Assembly: GCF_036997485.1 (NCBI RefSeq)
Contig: NZ_JAWLPU010000003.1
Span: 248,001-312,000, forward strand
DNA from: Brachyspira pilosicoli
GTDB taxonomy: Bacteria > Spirochaetota > Brachyspiria > Brachyspirales > Brachyspiraceae
Length of the DNA: 64,000 nt
Direction of reading: 5' to 3'
Both the position numbers and the translations under genes were made by a program. Position 1 is the stretch's first letter; each line of letters starts with the position of its first letter. Shown here piece after piece: positions 54,896 through 64,000 of this stretch. Under the pieces are notes generated by a model, which did no database searches, was not told where the DNA came from, and saw only the letters and a program-made list of their open reading frames with translations.

Positions 54896-56194
54896 ATGGA
54901 AAATATTAATGACGCTTTAGATTATATATACTCTTTTATGAATAAAAAAAATCTTCATAAAAAAAATAATAATCATATAAGCAATGTAGAAAATATTTTA
55001 AATATATTAGGCTATAAACAAAACTTCAAAATAATACACATTACAGGCACTAAAGGAAAAGGTTCTACTACTTTGAGTTTGGCTCATATTCTTAGTGCAT
55101 GCAATTACAAAACAGGTGCTTTTATATCTCCGCACATCATAAACGAAAGAGAGAGAATATCTATTAATGATGAATGGATTAGCGAGAATGATTTTATTTC
55201 TATAGTAAAAAAGATAAAGAATGTAATAGAAGAAAATAAGCTTGATGAGAGCATAACTGTTTTTGAGTTTTTTACTATAATAGGGCTTTATTACTTTTTT
55301 ATTAACAAAGTGGATTATGCTTGTATAGAGGTTGGTATTGGCGGGAGGTTTGACTGTACTAATATTGTAGACTCTTCAATTAGTATATTAACTTCTATTT
55401 CTTATGACCATGTTGATATATTAGGAAACACCATAGAAGAGATAACTTATCAAAAGGCCGGCATTATAAAAAATAATTCTATAGTAATATCAGCAATGCA
55501 AGAGAAGAACTCTATTGAAATAATAGAAAATGTGTCAAAAGAAAAAAATAGCACACTATATACATTTGGTAAAGATTTTTATTCTAATATCATAAAAAAC
55601 ACAAGTGAAATATTAGAGTTTGATTATATAGAAAAAGAAAATAAATATCATTTTACAACCACACTTTTAGGGGAACATCAAAGCGAAAATATAGCATTAT
55701 CATTCAAGGCTTTTACACTATTAGAAAGCAAAAAAGAAAACAAAAAAGAAAATATAAAAAAAGCAATAGACTCACTTCGTAATTTTAATATAAAGGCGAG
55801 ATTAACTTTTATAGAGAGAAATCCAGACATTATAGTAGACGGTGCTCATAATGCCAAATCATTAAGCAGAATATTAAAGACTATTTATAAATGGTATGAC
55901 AGTGTGGTGATATTATTTGCTCCTATAAGCGAAAAAGATGTAGGCGGAATGTGTGAGGTATTAAAAGAAAACAAAGACATAATTATAATAAGTTCTACGA
56001 AATCAAAATATAAAGACTCTGACAGCTTTAAGACTTATGAATATTTAAAAGAAAAAGAGAATGTGTATCATATAGAGAGTTTTGACTTGGCGGTAGAAGA
56101 GATGAAGAAGATATCTAAGGAGAAAAATATACCAGCGTTGGTGATAGGTTCGCTTTACAGTGCGAGCGACTATATAATTTCACAAGATGAGTGA
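54896..56194 (+). CDS. folC: Bifunctional folylpolyglutamate/dihydrofolate synthase
   Basis: Adds glutamate to folates (and, in bifunctional members, to dihydropteroate). The protein has 432 residues. The Mur-ligase-type P-loop is ITGTKGKGSTT (49-59). CIEVGIGGRFDCTN, SYDHVDILGNTIEEITYQKAGIIK and IVDGAHNAKSL are all characteristic FolC motifs. There is no obvious Shine-Dalgarno. It stands alone between repeat clusters. Confidence 0.95.
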   Translation: MENINDALDYIYSFMNKKNLHKKNNNHISNVENILNILGYKQNFKIIHITGTKGKGSTTLSLAHILSACNYKTGAFISPHIINERERISINDEWISENDFISIVKKIKNVIEENKLDESITVFEFFTIIGLYYFFINKVDYACIEVGIGGRFDCTNIVDSSISILTSISYDHVDILGNTIEEITYQKAGIIKNNSIVISAMQEKNSIEIIENVSKEKNSTLYTFGKDFYSNIIKNTSEILEFDYIEKENKYHFTTTLLGEHQSENIALSFKAFTLLESKKENKKENIKKAIDSLRNFNIKARLTFIERNPDIIVDGAHNAKSLSRILKTIYKWYDSVVILFAPISEKDVGGMCEVLKENKDIIIISSTKSKYKDSDSFKTYEYLKEKENVYHIESFDLAVEEMKKISKEKNIPALVIGSLYSASDYIISQDE

Positions 56195-56226
56195 AGTTAT
56201 ATTGTAATTTTTTTATAAATTATAAT

Positions 56227-56498
56227 TATCAACTTTTTTGTCGCTCTCGCTATGCGGACTTCGTCAAAAAGTTGCAAAAAACGCAATTGTTTTGCTATGT
56301 ATTTTTGGGATACGTAAATCTAAAAGAATATATATTTTGTCTATACATAAAAAGCTATAATTTATTGAATGCAGTTATTCGCGAAGCGTATCCGAAGGAT
56401 ATAAGGTTCTTTTATACCAATACCGAGTAGGTGCCTATCGGCAAAAGAACTGGGGGTACTGCACGGTGTGTGCTTCGCAAGGGGCTAGTCCTTGCAAA
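56227..56498 (-). repeat. Modular hairpin repeat, copy 17
   Basis: A complete copy. The tail stem CAACTTTTT pairs with AAAAGTTG around GTCGCTCTCGC and GCGGACTTCGTC. The head carries GCGAAGCGTATCCGAAGG and ACCGAGTAGGTGCC cassettes. The outer hairpin is AAGGGGCTAGTCCTT. Confidence 0.86.
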
Positions 56499-56599
56499 TA
56501 ATAAAACTCAAAAAAATCTCTATACCTTTTTGTTATAAATAATTATAAAACATAAGTATTTGATATAATTCTATAATAATTTAAACTACTGCTTAGGTC

Positions 56600-56630
56600 T
56601 TGACATTGGAGCATACTCTAATGCTATAAT
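56600..56630 (+). promoter_or_regulatory. MerR-type promoter with operator in a 19-base spacer
   Basis: TTGACA (56600-56605) and TATAAT (56625-56630) are 19 bases apart, the overlong spacing typical of MerR-activated promoters. The spacer holds the dyad ATTGGAG-N4-CTCTAAT, centred between the boxes. It lies directly upstream of the merR-like gene, implying autoregulation and control of the downstream redox genes. Confidence 0.85.
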
Positions 56631-56658
56631 TAAAACAAAAAAGACTATGGGGTAAATT

Positions 56659-57039
56659 ATGACAATAGCTGAGGTAAGCAAAAAGACAGATTTATCAACC
56701 GACACTTTGAGGTATTATGAGAGAATAGGGCTTATACCAGAAGTCGAGAGAACCGAAAGCGGCATACGAAATTATACTGATTATGATATAGGCTGGATAG
56801 AGTTTGCTAAATGTATGCGAAGTGCCGGAATGGGTATAGAGTCATTGATAGAATATATAAAACTCTACAACAAAGGCGATGCTACAATAGAAGCAAGAAA
56901 GCAATTATTATTAGACCAAAGAGATATAATAGAAAGTAAAATTAATGAGCTTAAAGAGACTTTAGAAAAATTAAATTACAAAATAAACAATTATGATACA
57001 AAGATAAGGGAATGTGAAAAAAAATTGTCAAAGAGATAA
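56659..57039 (+). CDS. MerR-family regulator, aldehyde/electrophile-sensing type
   Basis: The protein has 126 residues. The N-terminal winged helix (MTIAEVSKKTDLSTDTLRYYERIGLIP) is followed by the dimer coiled coil. Cys52 in FAKCMRSAGMGIESLIEYI lies where AdhR/NmlR-type regulators keep their sole sensing cysteine. There is no metal-binding Cys tail, so it is unlikely to be a metal sensor. Its promoter shows the 19-base MerR spacing. It lies 20 bases before the next gene and heads a run of oxidoreductases. Confidence 0.92.
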   Translation: MTIAEVSKKTDLSTDTLRYYERIGLIPEVERTESGIRNYTDYDIGWIEFAKCMRSAGMGIESLIEYIKLYNKGDATIEARKQLLLDQRDIIESKINELKETLEKLNYKINNYDTKIRECEKKLSKR

Positions 57040-57059
57040 TAAATAAAAAAGGATAAAAA

Positions 57060-57494
57060 ATGAAAATACTATTAAGCTTTTTAATTTTTATGATAACAGC
57101 ATGCAATTCTATTTATGGAGATAGTGCAACCATGAACACTTTAAATAATTATGTTAATTTAAGAATAAACAACAAAGAATACAAGTTAATATTGTATGAT
57201 AATGACACGGCAAGAGATTTTTTAAAAATGCTTCCTCTCACAATTACAATGAATGATTTAAACAGCAATGAAAAATATTATAATTTAAGTTCAGCACTTA
57301 CAACAAAAAGCGAAAGGATAGGAAGTATAAAAAGAGGCGACTTTATGTTATACGGCAATAATTGTTTGGTGTTGTTTTATGAAAGTTTTTCAACATCATA
57401 TAGCTACACGAAAATTGGATATATAGAAAATACAGACGGCTTAAAAGATTCACTTGGAAGAGGAAGCATAGAAATAACTTTTAGTGCGAACTAG
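57060..57494 (+). CDS. Cyclophilin-like fold lipoprotein
   Basis: The protein has 144 residues. A lipoprotein signal ends MITAC (Cys15). The mature part LRINNKEYKLILYDNDTARDFLKMLPLTITMNDLNSNEKYYNL, then IKRGDFMLYGNNCLVLFYESF and GYIENTDGLKDSLG, matches the cyclophilin-like domain (PF18050). That domain is often encoded beside aldo-keto reductases and flavodoxins in gut anaerobes. No prolyl isomerase activity is shown for the family. Confidence 0.88.
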   Translation: MKILLSFLIFMITACNSIYGDSATMNTLNNYVNLRINNKEYKLILYDNDTARDFLKMLPLTITMNDLNSNEKYYNLSSALTTKSERIGSIKRGDFMLYGNNCLVLFYESFSTSYSYTKIGYIENTDGLKDSLGRGSIEITFSAN

Positions 57495-57567
57495 TTTTTT
57501 GAAAATTAATTAAAAAAAATAAGTTCATAAAAGAGGTTCATAAAGAGGATTTTTAAAGGAGTTTTGT

Positions 57568-58413
57568 ATGAAAAAAGTAAAATTAAGTAATGGGCTTGAA
57601 ATGCCTATACTAGGTTTTGGTGTTTTTCAAATACCAGATTATGAGGAATGTAAAAAGTCGGTATTGGATGCAATTGAGGCAGGATACAGATTAATAGATA
57701 CAGCATCAGCATACAACAATGAAAAAGCGGTAGGAGACGCCATAAAAGAAAGCGGAGTTGATAGAAAAGAATTATTTATCACCACAAAATTATGGATAAG
57801 CGACAGCGGCTATGATAATGCTAAAAAGGCTTTTGAAGTTTCTATGAATAAGCTTAATTTAGATTATTTGGATTTATATTTGATACATCAGCCTTTTGGG
57901 GATTATTACGGCTCTTGGAGGGCTATGGAAGATTTATATAACGAAGAAAAAATTAAAGCTATAGGGGTATGCAATTTTTATCCTGATAGATTATTAGATT
58001 TTGTTATGCATAATAAAACGGCTCCTATGGTTAATCAAATTGAAACGCATCCATTCTTTCAAAGGGAAGAAGATAATAAACTTATGAAAGAGTATAATAT
58101 TCAAATAGAGTCTTGGGGGCCATTTGCTGAGGGCAGGAATAATATGTTTACTAATGAGGTTCTTAAAAAAATAGCAAGTAAACATAATAAAACAGTTGCT
58201 CAGGTTATATTAAATTGGCTTATAAAGAGAGATGTTGTTGTGATACCTAAGAGCGTACACAAAGATAGGATTGTAGAAAACTTTAATGTGTTTGATTTTG
58301 AGTTGGACGACAATGACATGAAAGAAATATCTAAATTAGACACTAAGCAGAGTTTATTTTTATCGCATACAGATATTGAAACAGTAAAATATTTATGCAA
58401 TTATAAGATTTAG
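57568..58413 (+). CDS. Aldo-keto reductase (first of three)
   Basis: The protein has 281 residues, a TIM-barrel NADPH-dependent carbonyl reductase of the 2,5-diketo-gluconate reductase type. The catalytic tetrad is visible: Asp and Tyr in [12 protein letters not shown], Lys in ITTKLW, His in YLIHQPFG. The NADPH-binding end is [30 protein letters not shown] precedes the ATG. It belongs to the MerR-controlled cluster. Confidence 0.93.
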   Translation: MKKVKLSNGLEMPILGFGVFQIPDYEECKKSVLDAIEAGYRLIDTASAYNNEKAVGDAIKESGVDRKELFITTKLWISDSGYDNAKKAFEVSMNKLNLDYLDLYLIHQPFGDYYGSWRAMEDLYNEEKIKAIGVCNFYPDRLLDFVMHNKTAPMVNQIETHPFFQREEDNKLMKEYNIQIESWGPFAEGRNNMFTNEVLKKIASKHNKTVAQVILNWLIKRDVVVIPKSVHKDRIVENFNVFDFELDDNDMKEISKLDTKQSLFLSHTDIETVKYLCNYKI

Positions 58414-58456
58414 TAGTTTTATAAAAAATTGTAGTTTAAAATGATTCTTTGAAATA

Positions 58457-58671
58457 TTTGCAGGGCTTTGCCACGCACCCCACTTCTTTTGCGACCGTAG
58501 GAAGTGCCTTCGGTATTGCCACAAAGAACCAAAAAGGCTGCATTTTTATTATAAATTTCATAATTTAATTGTACATTAAAATGCATTCCCCCGCACGACT
58601 AAGAAGTTATAGTTAAAGCATAGTATTACCGTGCGGCAAGGTGGTACAGCTCGTACGCGGGAAAAAGAACA
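58457..58671 (+). repeat. Modular hairpin repeat, copy 18, with a nested 46-base element
   Basis: The head is TTTGCAGGGCTTTGCC with stem CTTCTTTT and AAAGAAC. The head loop holds cassette GCGACCGTAGGAAGTGCC. The L1 linker is replaced or invaded at 58591-58636 by a CCGCACG...CGTGCGG element. The tail end GCGGGAAAAAGAAC survives. It occupies the gap between two aldo-keto reductases. Confidence 0.84.
58591..58636. repeat. 46-base CCGCACG...CGTGCGG element
   Basis: The terminal inverted repeats CCGCACG (58591-58597) and CGTGCGG (58630-58636) enclose an AT-rich core. It has the same length and ends as the elements at 45074-45119 and 45297-45342, but a different core. Confidence 0.7.
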
Positions 58672-58763
58672 GAAAAAATTACAGAATGTAAAGTTTTAAT
58701 ATGTATTTAAAAAGTTACTGCTTAATAATACATGAAACTTAAATTTTTATAAAAGGACTAATA

Positions 58764-59651
58764 ATGAAAAATACTTTTATAACTTTATTACTAATTTTTA
58801 TAATATCACTAAACATAAAAGCAGAGGTCAATAATATGAAAGGCAATTTTAATTTCAATACAAAAACTGTTAAACTAAATAATGGTTATGAAATACCTTT
58901 AAATGGAATAGGCACATACAGTTTATTAAATGATGTTTGTTACAACTCTGTGCTTTATGCTTTACAAAATGGGGTGAGATTAATTGACACGGCTTATATA
59001 TACCGCAATGAAGAGGAGGTGGCAAGAGCTGTGAGAGATTCTAAGATTGATAGAAAAGATATTTTTGTTATTACAAAGCTATATCCTAATCAGTATAATG
59101 ATGCAAAAAATGCAATAAACGAAGCGTTAAAAAAATTAGGCTATATTGATATGATGCTTCTTCATCACCCAGGAAATAATGATGTTGAAGCGTATAAGGC
59201 AATAGAGAAAGCTGTAAAAGAAGGAAAGATAAAATCTATTGGTCTTTCTAATTGGTATATAAAAGAATTAAAAGAGTTCTTGCCAAAAATAAATATTATG
59301 CCTGCTTTGGTTCAAAATGAAATACACCCATATTATCAAGATACTGAAGTTGTAGAATATATTCAAAGTTTGGGAATAGCTGTTCAAGCGTGGTATCCAT
59401 TGGGGGGAAGAGGTCATCAAAGAGAGCTTTTAAATGATAGCGTATTAAAAGAGATAGCTAAAAAGCATAATAAATCTGTTGCTCAAATTATATTAAGATG
59501 GCATTTACAGAGGGGAGTGATTGTGATACCCGGTTCAAGCAATAGGGCTCATATAATAGAAAATACAGAATTATATGATTTTGAATTGAGCGATGATGAG
59601 ATGAGAAAAATATCAGCACTTAACCGCAATGAAAAGCATGACTGGTATTAA
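58764..59651 (+). CDS. Aldo-keto reductase with N-terminal signal sequence (second of three)
   Basis: The protein has 295 residues. The first 22 (KNTFITLLLIFIISLNIKAEV) look like a signal peptide or membrane anchor, unusual for this NADPH-dependent cytosolic family. The catalytic tetrad is intact: RLIDTAYIYRNE, VITKLY, LLHHPG. The NADPH block VIVIPGSSNRAHIIENTELYDFEL is at the end. AGGA precedes the ATG. An internal ATG at 58838 (MKGNFNF) could give a cytosolic form, but it has no good ribosome site. Confidence 0.88.
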   Translation: MKNTFITLLLIFIISLNIKAEVNNMKGNFNFNTKTVKLNNGYEIPLNGIGTYSLLNDVCYNSVLYALQNGVRLIDTAYIYRNEEEVARAVRDSKIDRKDIFVITKLYPNQYNDAKNAINEALKKLGYIDMMLLHHPGNNDVEAYKAIEKAVKEGKIKSIGLSNWYIKELKEFLPKINIMPALVQNEIHPYYQDTEVVEYIQSLGIAVQAWYPLGGRGHQRELLNDSVLKEIAKKHNKSVAQIILRWHLQRGVIVIPGSSNRAHIIENTELYDFELSDDEMRKISALNRNEKHDWY

Positions 59652-59690
59652 TTAAAATATTAATTATGTAAACAATGTAAATTATAATAA

Positions 59691-60674
<984 letters not shown>

Positions 60675-60772
60675 TATAGTTGTTATAAAATTGAAAGCAT
60701 AAATATATTATAATTTATAATGAGCATTTTATGTTTTTAATATTGTAAAACAATTATTGTATATAAAGTATA

Positions 60773-60862
60773 AAAATGCAGTCTTTTTGGTTCTTTGTGC
60801 CAACAAAAGAACTGGGGTTTTACTCTACGAGTACGCTTCGCAGGGGGGCAAAGCCCCAATTA
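60773..60862 (-). repeat. Modular hairpin repeat, copy 19 (head only)
   Basis: The head stem GTTCTTT pairs with AAAAGAAC around GTGCCAAC. A varied cassette CTCTACGAGTACGCTTCGC precedes the outer hairpin GGGGGGCAAAGCCCC. Confidence 0.82.
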
Positions 60863-60896
60863 TAAAATATTAAAATAAGAACTATAGGAACTTAAA

Positions 60897-61400
60897 ATGA
60901 AAATATTGATAGCTTATTATTCGCATTCAGCAAACACTAAAAAACTTGCTGATACAATAGCAAAAATTATAAAAGAAGAATCACAAAATGTAGAAATAGA
61001 CTTTTTTAATACAGAGCCAGAGAAAGCATATTCGCCAAACTATAGCACCGTATTAAACGAAGCTAAAAGAGATATAAACAGCGGTTACAAACCAAAATTA
61101 AAAAACAGCATAAAGAGCATAGACGATTATGATATTATATTTGCAGGAAGTCCTAATTGGTGGAACACAATGGCTCCTCCGTTAAATACATTTTTGAACA
61201 GTTTTGACTTTTCTAATAAAATAATAATGCCTTTCTGTACGCATGGCGGCGGAGGGTGTGGAAGCATTAAAAGAGATATAGAAAAAGAATCAAAGTCTAA
61301 AAATGTAGCTAAAATATTAAGCGTATATGGAGGCTCTGCGTCAAGTGCTGAGAGTGAAATAAGAAAATGGGTTAAGGATATATTTTTAAAAATAAAATAA
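60897..61400 (+). CDS. Flavodoxin
   Basis: The protein has 167 residues. The FMN phosphate loop is YYSHSANTKKLADTIA (8-23). The isoalloxazine-binding segments are AGSPNWWNTMAPPLNTFL and FCTHGGGGCGS. It is a small electron carrier or quinone-reductase-like flavoprotein, likely serving the redox-stress cluster. It lies 18 bases before the cupin gene, so the two are co-transcribed. Confidence 0.93.
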   Translation: MKILIAYYSHSANTKKLADTIAKIIKEESQNVEIDFFNTEPEKAYSPNYSTVLNEAKRDINSGYKPKLKNSIKSIDDYDIIFAGSPNWWNTMAPPLNTFLNSFDFSNKIIMPFCTHGGGGCGSIKRDIEKESKSKNVAKILSVYGGSASSAESEIRKWVKDIFLKIK

Positions 61401-61418
61401 TAAAAAGGAGAAAATAAA

Positions 61419-61865
61419 ATGTCTGATTATAAATATCAAAAATCACCAGAAAAAACTTTATTCATAAAAAATGGAGAAGGCAAAAAGTTTAAAGGAGCTA
61501 AAGAATATTTTACAGGCGATGTTGAAGTAGAGATTCTCACAGAGCCTAATGAAGATTCTCATTTTTCTGTAGCCTATGTAACATTTGAGGCAGGTGCAAG
61601 AACAGCATGGCATACTCACCCTTGCGGACAGCATTTAATAGTAGTTGAAGGAATAGGGCTCACACAAGAAGAGGGCGGAGAAGTTTTAGAGTTTCACAAA
61701 GGCGAGGCATTATACTGCCCTAAAGATAAAAAGCATTGGCATGGAGCTTCACCAGATTGCAAAATGAAGCATATTGCTATAACAGGCGACAAAGACGGCA
61801 ACAATGTAACTTGGTTAGAGCATGTTACTGATGAAGAATATAATGCTTATAAAAAGAATAGATAA
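61419..61865 (+). CDS. Cupin-domain protein
   Basis: The protein has 148 residues. Cupin motif 1 is AWHTHPCGQHLIVVEGIG (metal-ligand His pair and Glu) and motif 2 is YCPKDKKHWHGASP. It is the single-domain type that often accompanies flavodoxin and aldo-keto reductase genes. AAGGAG precedes the ATG. The enzymatic role is unknown; it may bind a metal. Confidence 0.9.
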   Translation: MSDYKYQKSPEKTLFIKNGEGKKFKGAKEYFTGDVEVEILTEPNEDSHFSVAYVTFEAGARTAWHTHPCGQHLIVVEGIGLTQEEGGEVLEFHKGEALYCPKDKKHWHGASPDCKMKHIAITGDKDGNNVTWLEHVTDEEYNAYKKNR

Positions 61866-61895
61866 GTTTTTATATTTATAAGATTTTTTATTTTA

Positions 61896-62223
61896 TTGTT
61901 TGTGGGGCTAGTCCCTGCAAATAATAAAAATAAATAAAGTTGAAATTTTAAGTATATTCTTAAATAACTATATTTTTATATGAGTTTTTTATTCAACTTT
62001 TTCCCGCCTTCGCTGTGCGGACTTCGTCAAAGTTGCAAAAAGTGCAAATCTTTTTACTTTATATATTGGAATATGTATAAACTGTAAGATAGTGTCTATA
62101 TTTTAAGCTAAAAATGCAGTCTTTTTGCTTCTTTGGGCCACCACCGAGTAGGTGCCTAATCGGCAAAAGAAGTGAGGGTGTGTACCCTAAGGGCACACTT
62201 CGCAGGGGGCAAAGTCCCCACAA
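61896..62223 (-). repeat. Modular hairpin repeat, copy 20, preceded by a head remnant and L2
   Basis: An outer-hairpin remnant GGGGCTAGTCCCTGC (61903-61918) and an L2 linker (AGTATATTCTTAAATAACTA) lead into a complete copy at 61990-62223. The copy has tail CAACTTT with AAAGTTG around GCGGACTTCGTC, head CTTCTTT with AAAAGAAG, cassette ACCGAGTAGGTGCC and outer GGGGGCAAAGTCCCC. Confidence 0.86.
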
Positions 62224-62270
62224 ATAATAAAAAAAATCAAAACATAATTCTTTTATATAAACTAATATAT

Positions 62271-63152
62271 TTATAATCTATTTCTTAGCTTGCCCAAAAA
62301 CACTTTTGATGCCTCTGAAAATATCTGGTTTTTCTTCCATATCACCCTCGATTCTATTTCCAATTTAGGCTTTAATGGAACAAAACAAAGTTCTTCTGAA
62401 TTGTTTACCAGTTTGTCCATAGTTAAAATATATCCAATACCTGCTTCAGCCATAATGGCCGCATTGTAAATAAGATTGTAAGTTAATATAATATTTAATT
62501 TGTCAAAGTCTTTTCCTATCCATTCATCGAACTTTGAAGTTTGTATTTTATTATTAAAAAATATCTTAGGGCACATTATAGGTATACTAAGTAAATCTTT
62601 TTTTTCTATAAATTTCTTTTTTGACAGAGGCGAAGTTTTTTTCATTAATATACCGTAAACTTCTTTATATGGTATCTCCAAGCATTCATATTTGGAAGAG
62701 TCAAAATTGCCTATCACAACGCCGAAATCCAAAAGCCCTTTATCGAGTTTTTCTGTAATCTCTGAATATGCACCGCTGTGTATATGATAAATTATATTAG
62801 GGTATTCATCTCTCATATTTTTTATAACATCAGCAATAAGTTTAACATAATAAGTTTCAGCACTTCCTATATGAATGTCGCCTGCTATAACATCATCAGA
62901 AGATTTAAACTCTTTTTTAGTTTTCTCCATCAAGTCAATAATCTCTTCTGCTCTTTTTTTTAGAAGCATTCCGTCTGCTGTGAGTTTTATTGTGTAGTTG
63001 CTTCTAATAAACAATTTCTTTCCTATTTCTTTTTCTAAGTTGGATATTTGTCTTGATAGGTTAGGCTGGGTTAGATTAAGAGAGTTTGCTGCTTTAGTGA
63101 TGCTACCTTCTCTTGCCGAAATTAGAAAATATTTCAAAGCTTTTATGTCCAT
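62271..63152 (-). CDS. LysR-family transcriptional regulator
   Basis: The protein has 293 residues. The winged helix MDIKALKYFLISAREGSITKAANSLNLTQPNLSRQISNLEKEIGKKLFIR is followed by a linker helix and a periplasmic-binding-like effector domain (GDIHIGSAETYYVKLIADVI). It is encoded opposite to the redox cluster, so it could regulate the cluster or the flavoprotein gene to its right. Separated from the latter by repeat copy 21. Confidence 0.93.
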   Translation of the reverse strand: MDIKALKYFLISAREGSITKAANSLNLTQPNLSRQISNLEKEIGKKLFIRSNYTIKLTADGMLLKKRAEEIIDLMEKTKKEFKSSDDVIAGDIHIGSAETYYVKLIADVIKNMRDEYPNIIYHIHSGAYSEITEKLDKGLLDFGVVIGNFDSSKYECLEIPYKEVYGILMKKTSPLSKKKFIEKKDLLSIPIMCPKIFFNNKIQTSKFDEWIGKDFDKLNIILTYNLIYNAAIMAEAGIGYILTMDKLVNNSEELCFVPLKPKLEIESRVIWKKNQIFSEASKVFLGKLRNRL

Positions 63153-63193
63153 TATAGTACCTCATAGATTTATAGATGTATTTTTAAGTTTTT

Positions 63194-63404
63194 TATTTGT
63201 GGTGGCTTTGCCCCCTGCGAAGCGTGCCCTTAGGGTACACGCCCCCAGTTCTTTTGCCGCCGCAAAGAACCAAAAAGGCTGCATTTTTATAAATCAATTT
63301 TTAAATATAGCCGAATTTTTATGAATTGTACTATATTTAAAAGATATAATGTAGTAGTATTTGCGTTTTTTGCAACTTTTTTGTGCGGCAAAAAAGTTGA
63401 TAAT
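63194..63404 (+). repeat. Modular hairpin repeat, copy 21
   Basis: A complete copy. The outer part is GGTGGCTTTGCCCCC with cassette GCGAAGCGTGCCCTTAGG. The head stem is GTTCTTTT with AAAGAAC around GCCGCCGC. The tail stem CAACTTTTTT pairs with AAAAAAGTTG around GTGCGGC. The following 200 bases are AT-rich. Confidence 0.86.
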
Positions 63405-63613
63405 ACATCTATAAAAATAGATAAATTTATAAAATATATTTACCTTACTTTTATACTAACATATTACAAATTTTTATCAATGCCTTTTAGTTATAATTGA
63501 TTATAAGACATAAATATTTAATATAGTTGCGTTAAATAATTATCAGTATAACTTTTAATGAATGGAGAATTGAATATAAAAATTAATAAACTTAAAAAAT
63601 ATATTAAAAAAAT

Positions 63614-63647
63614 AAATTGGCATACCTTTTTTAAGATATACCAATTT
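63614..63647 (-). terminator. Terminator for the flavoprotein gene
   Basis: On the minus strand AAATTGGTATA pairs with TATGCCAATTT (one mismatch), followed by a T-rich run. It lies about 45 bases after the stop of the minus-strand gene. Confidence 0.65.
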
Positions 63648-63692
63648 TTTAATTACATTGAAATTGTTTATGATTTTATAAAATTTAAATAA

Positions 63693-64000
63693 TTAAATAT
63701 TCAATCCCATATTGTATGCGTCTTGCATAAATTTTTTATCATTGATTTCGCCTTTATTCCAAACACTATGTGCTAATATAATTCCTTTCTCTCTCACATC
63801 TTCTAAACAATCCAAAAATCCCCTAAAGCCGTCAATAGTTCTAAGCATTTCTTTTTCATCTTCAGTAGCAGCAGTTGCAATAAAATAAAAATCTTTGTTT
63901 TTAATCTCTAAATATTTAGTAACGCATCTGTCTATAAAAGTTTTCATTTGGGCATTCATTGTATAAAAGTAAACAGGTGTAGCCATTACTATTACATCAG
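63693..64000 (-). CDS. NADPH-dependent FMN reductase-like flavoprotein (partial, runs off the right edge)
   Basis: The visible 102 residues read DVIVMATPVYFYTMNAQMKTFIDRCV at the left and continue to a stop at 63693. The ATPVYFYxMxxQMKxFIDR motif is diagnostic of the flavodoxin-like NADPH-dependent FMN reductase family. The N-terminus with the FMN phosphate loop lies beyond the window; an internal ATG at 63986 is not the true start. It fits the redox-stress character of the region. Confidence 0.88.
   Translation of the reverse strand, partial: DVIVMATPVYFYTMNAQMKTFIDRCVTKYLEIKNKDFYFIATAATEDEKEMLRTIDGFRGFLDCLEDVREKGIILAHSVWNKGEINDKKFMQDAYNMGLNI

Overview
The window comes from a strongly AT-rich spirochaete, almost certainly a Brachyspira. 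The main evidence is a FlaA periplasmic-flagellar sheath protein with a signal peptide, a GTP-type PEP carboxykinase, [FeFe]-hydrogenase maturases, lipoproteins with spirochaete-like lipoboxes, TTG/GTG starts and strict use of AAGGAG-type ribosome binding sites. No tRNA, rRNA, CRISPR array or intact transposase was recognised.

Layout. 1-3.6 kb: the tail of an unknown gene, a sialidase-like lipoprotein and PEP carboxykinase. 3.7-8.3 kb: the H-cluster maturation operon (TM1266-type regulator, hydG, hydF, hydE), with repeat elements lying inside it. 8.4-9.8 kb: a small hypothetical and galM. 10.5-13.1 kb (minus): cdaA, a YbbR protein, a NusG-II protein and a Gx-family membrane protein, linking c-di-AMP synthesis to envelope/isoprenoid-type functions. 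13.2-19.3 kb: an outer-membrane-like protein, YjbQ, GNAT, a thioredoxin-like protein, a GT9/hypothetical/P-loop ATPase operon and two exported proteins. 19.4-25.1 kb: ftsA, flaA with a clean sigma-70 promoter, an isochorismatase-like hydrolase, tpiA, a DUF3298 protein and nth. 25.9-31.9 kb: a hypothetical, a Nudix hydrolase, a DUF1848 protein and a giant DUF4132 protein. 31.9-33.1 kb: a non-coding tandem array. 33.2-40.5 kb: a STAS protein and a 2319-residue lipoprotein. 40.6-44.2 kb: a TrpR-like regulator convergent with hemW, a sigma factor and a response-regulator-LpxC fusion. 44.4-46.5 kb: a decayed glycerate kinase, tandem copies of the hsdS 3' end and an hsdS with no partner genes beside it. 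46.8-56.2 kb: a DegT aminotransferase, a pair of GH3 proteins (one degenerate), an IS630-type HTH fragment, a cyclodeaminase, a helix-turn-helix protein, a PepSY-like protein and folC. 56.6-64 kb: an electrophile/redox-stress cluster (MerR, cyclophilin-like lipoprotein, three aldo-keto reductases, flavodoxin, cupin) with a divergent LysR regulator and a flavoprotein running off the end.

The most striking feature is not a gene. Nearly every long intergenic gap holds one or more copies of a GC-rich, modular repeat, more than 20 in this window. Each complete copy has a head hairpin and a tail hairpin joined by an AT-rich linker (L1). A second conserved linker (L2) often joins the tail of one copy to the head of the next. 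The hairpin arms vary between copies but the two arms change together: GTTC/GAAC swaps with CAAC/GTTG in the tail and GTTC/GAAC with CTTC/GAAG in the head. This argues that the fold, not the primary sequence, is conserved. Short GC-rich hairpins are inserted as optional cassettes in the loops. One copy directly abuts a decayed glycerate kinase gene. A second family has CCGCACG...CGTGCGG ends; it occurs as 46-bp elements at three sites and within an alternating A-B-A-B tandem array.
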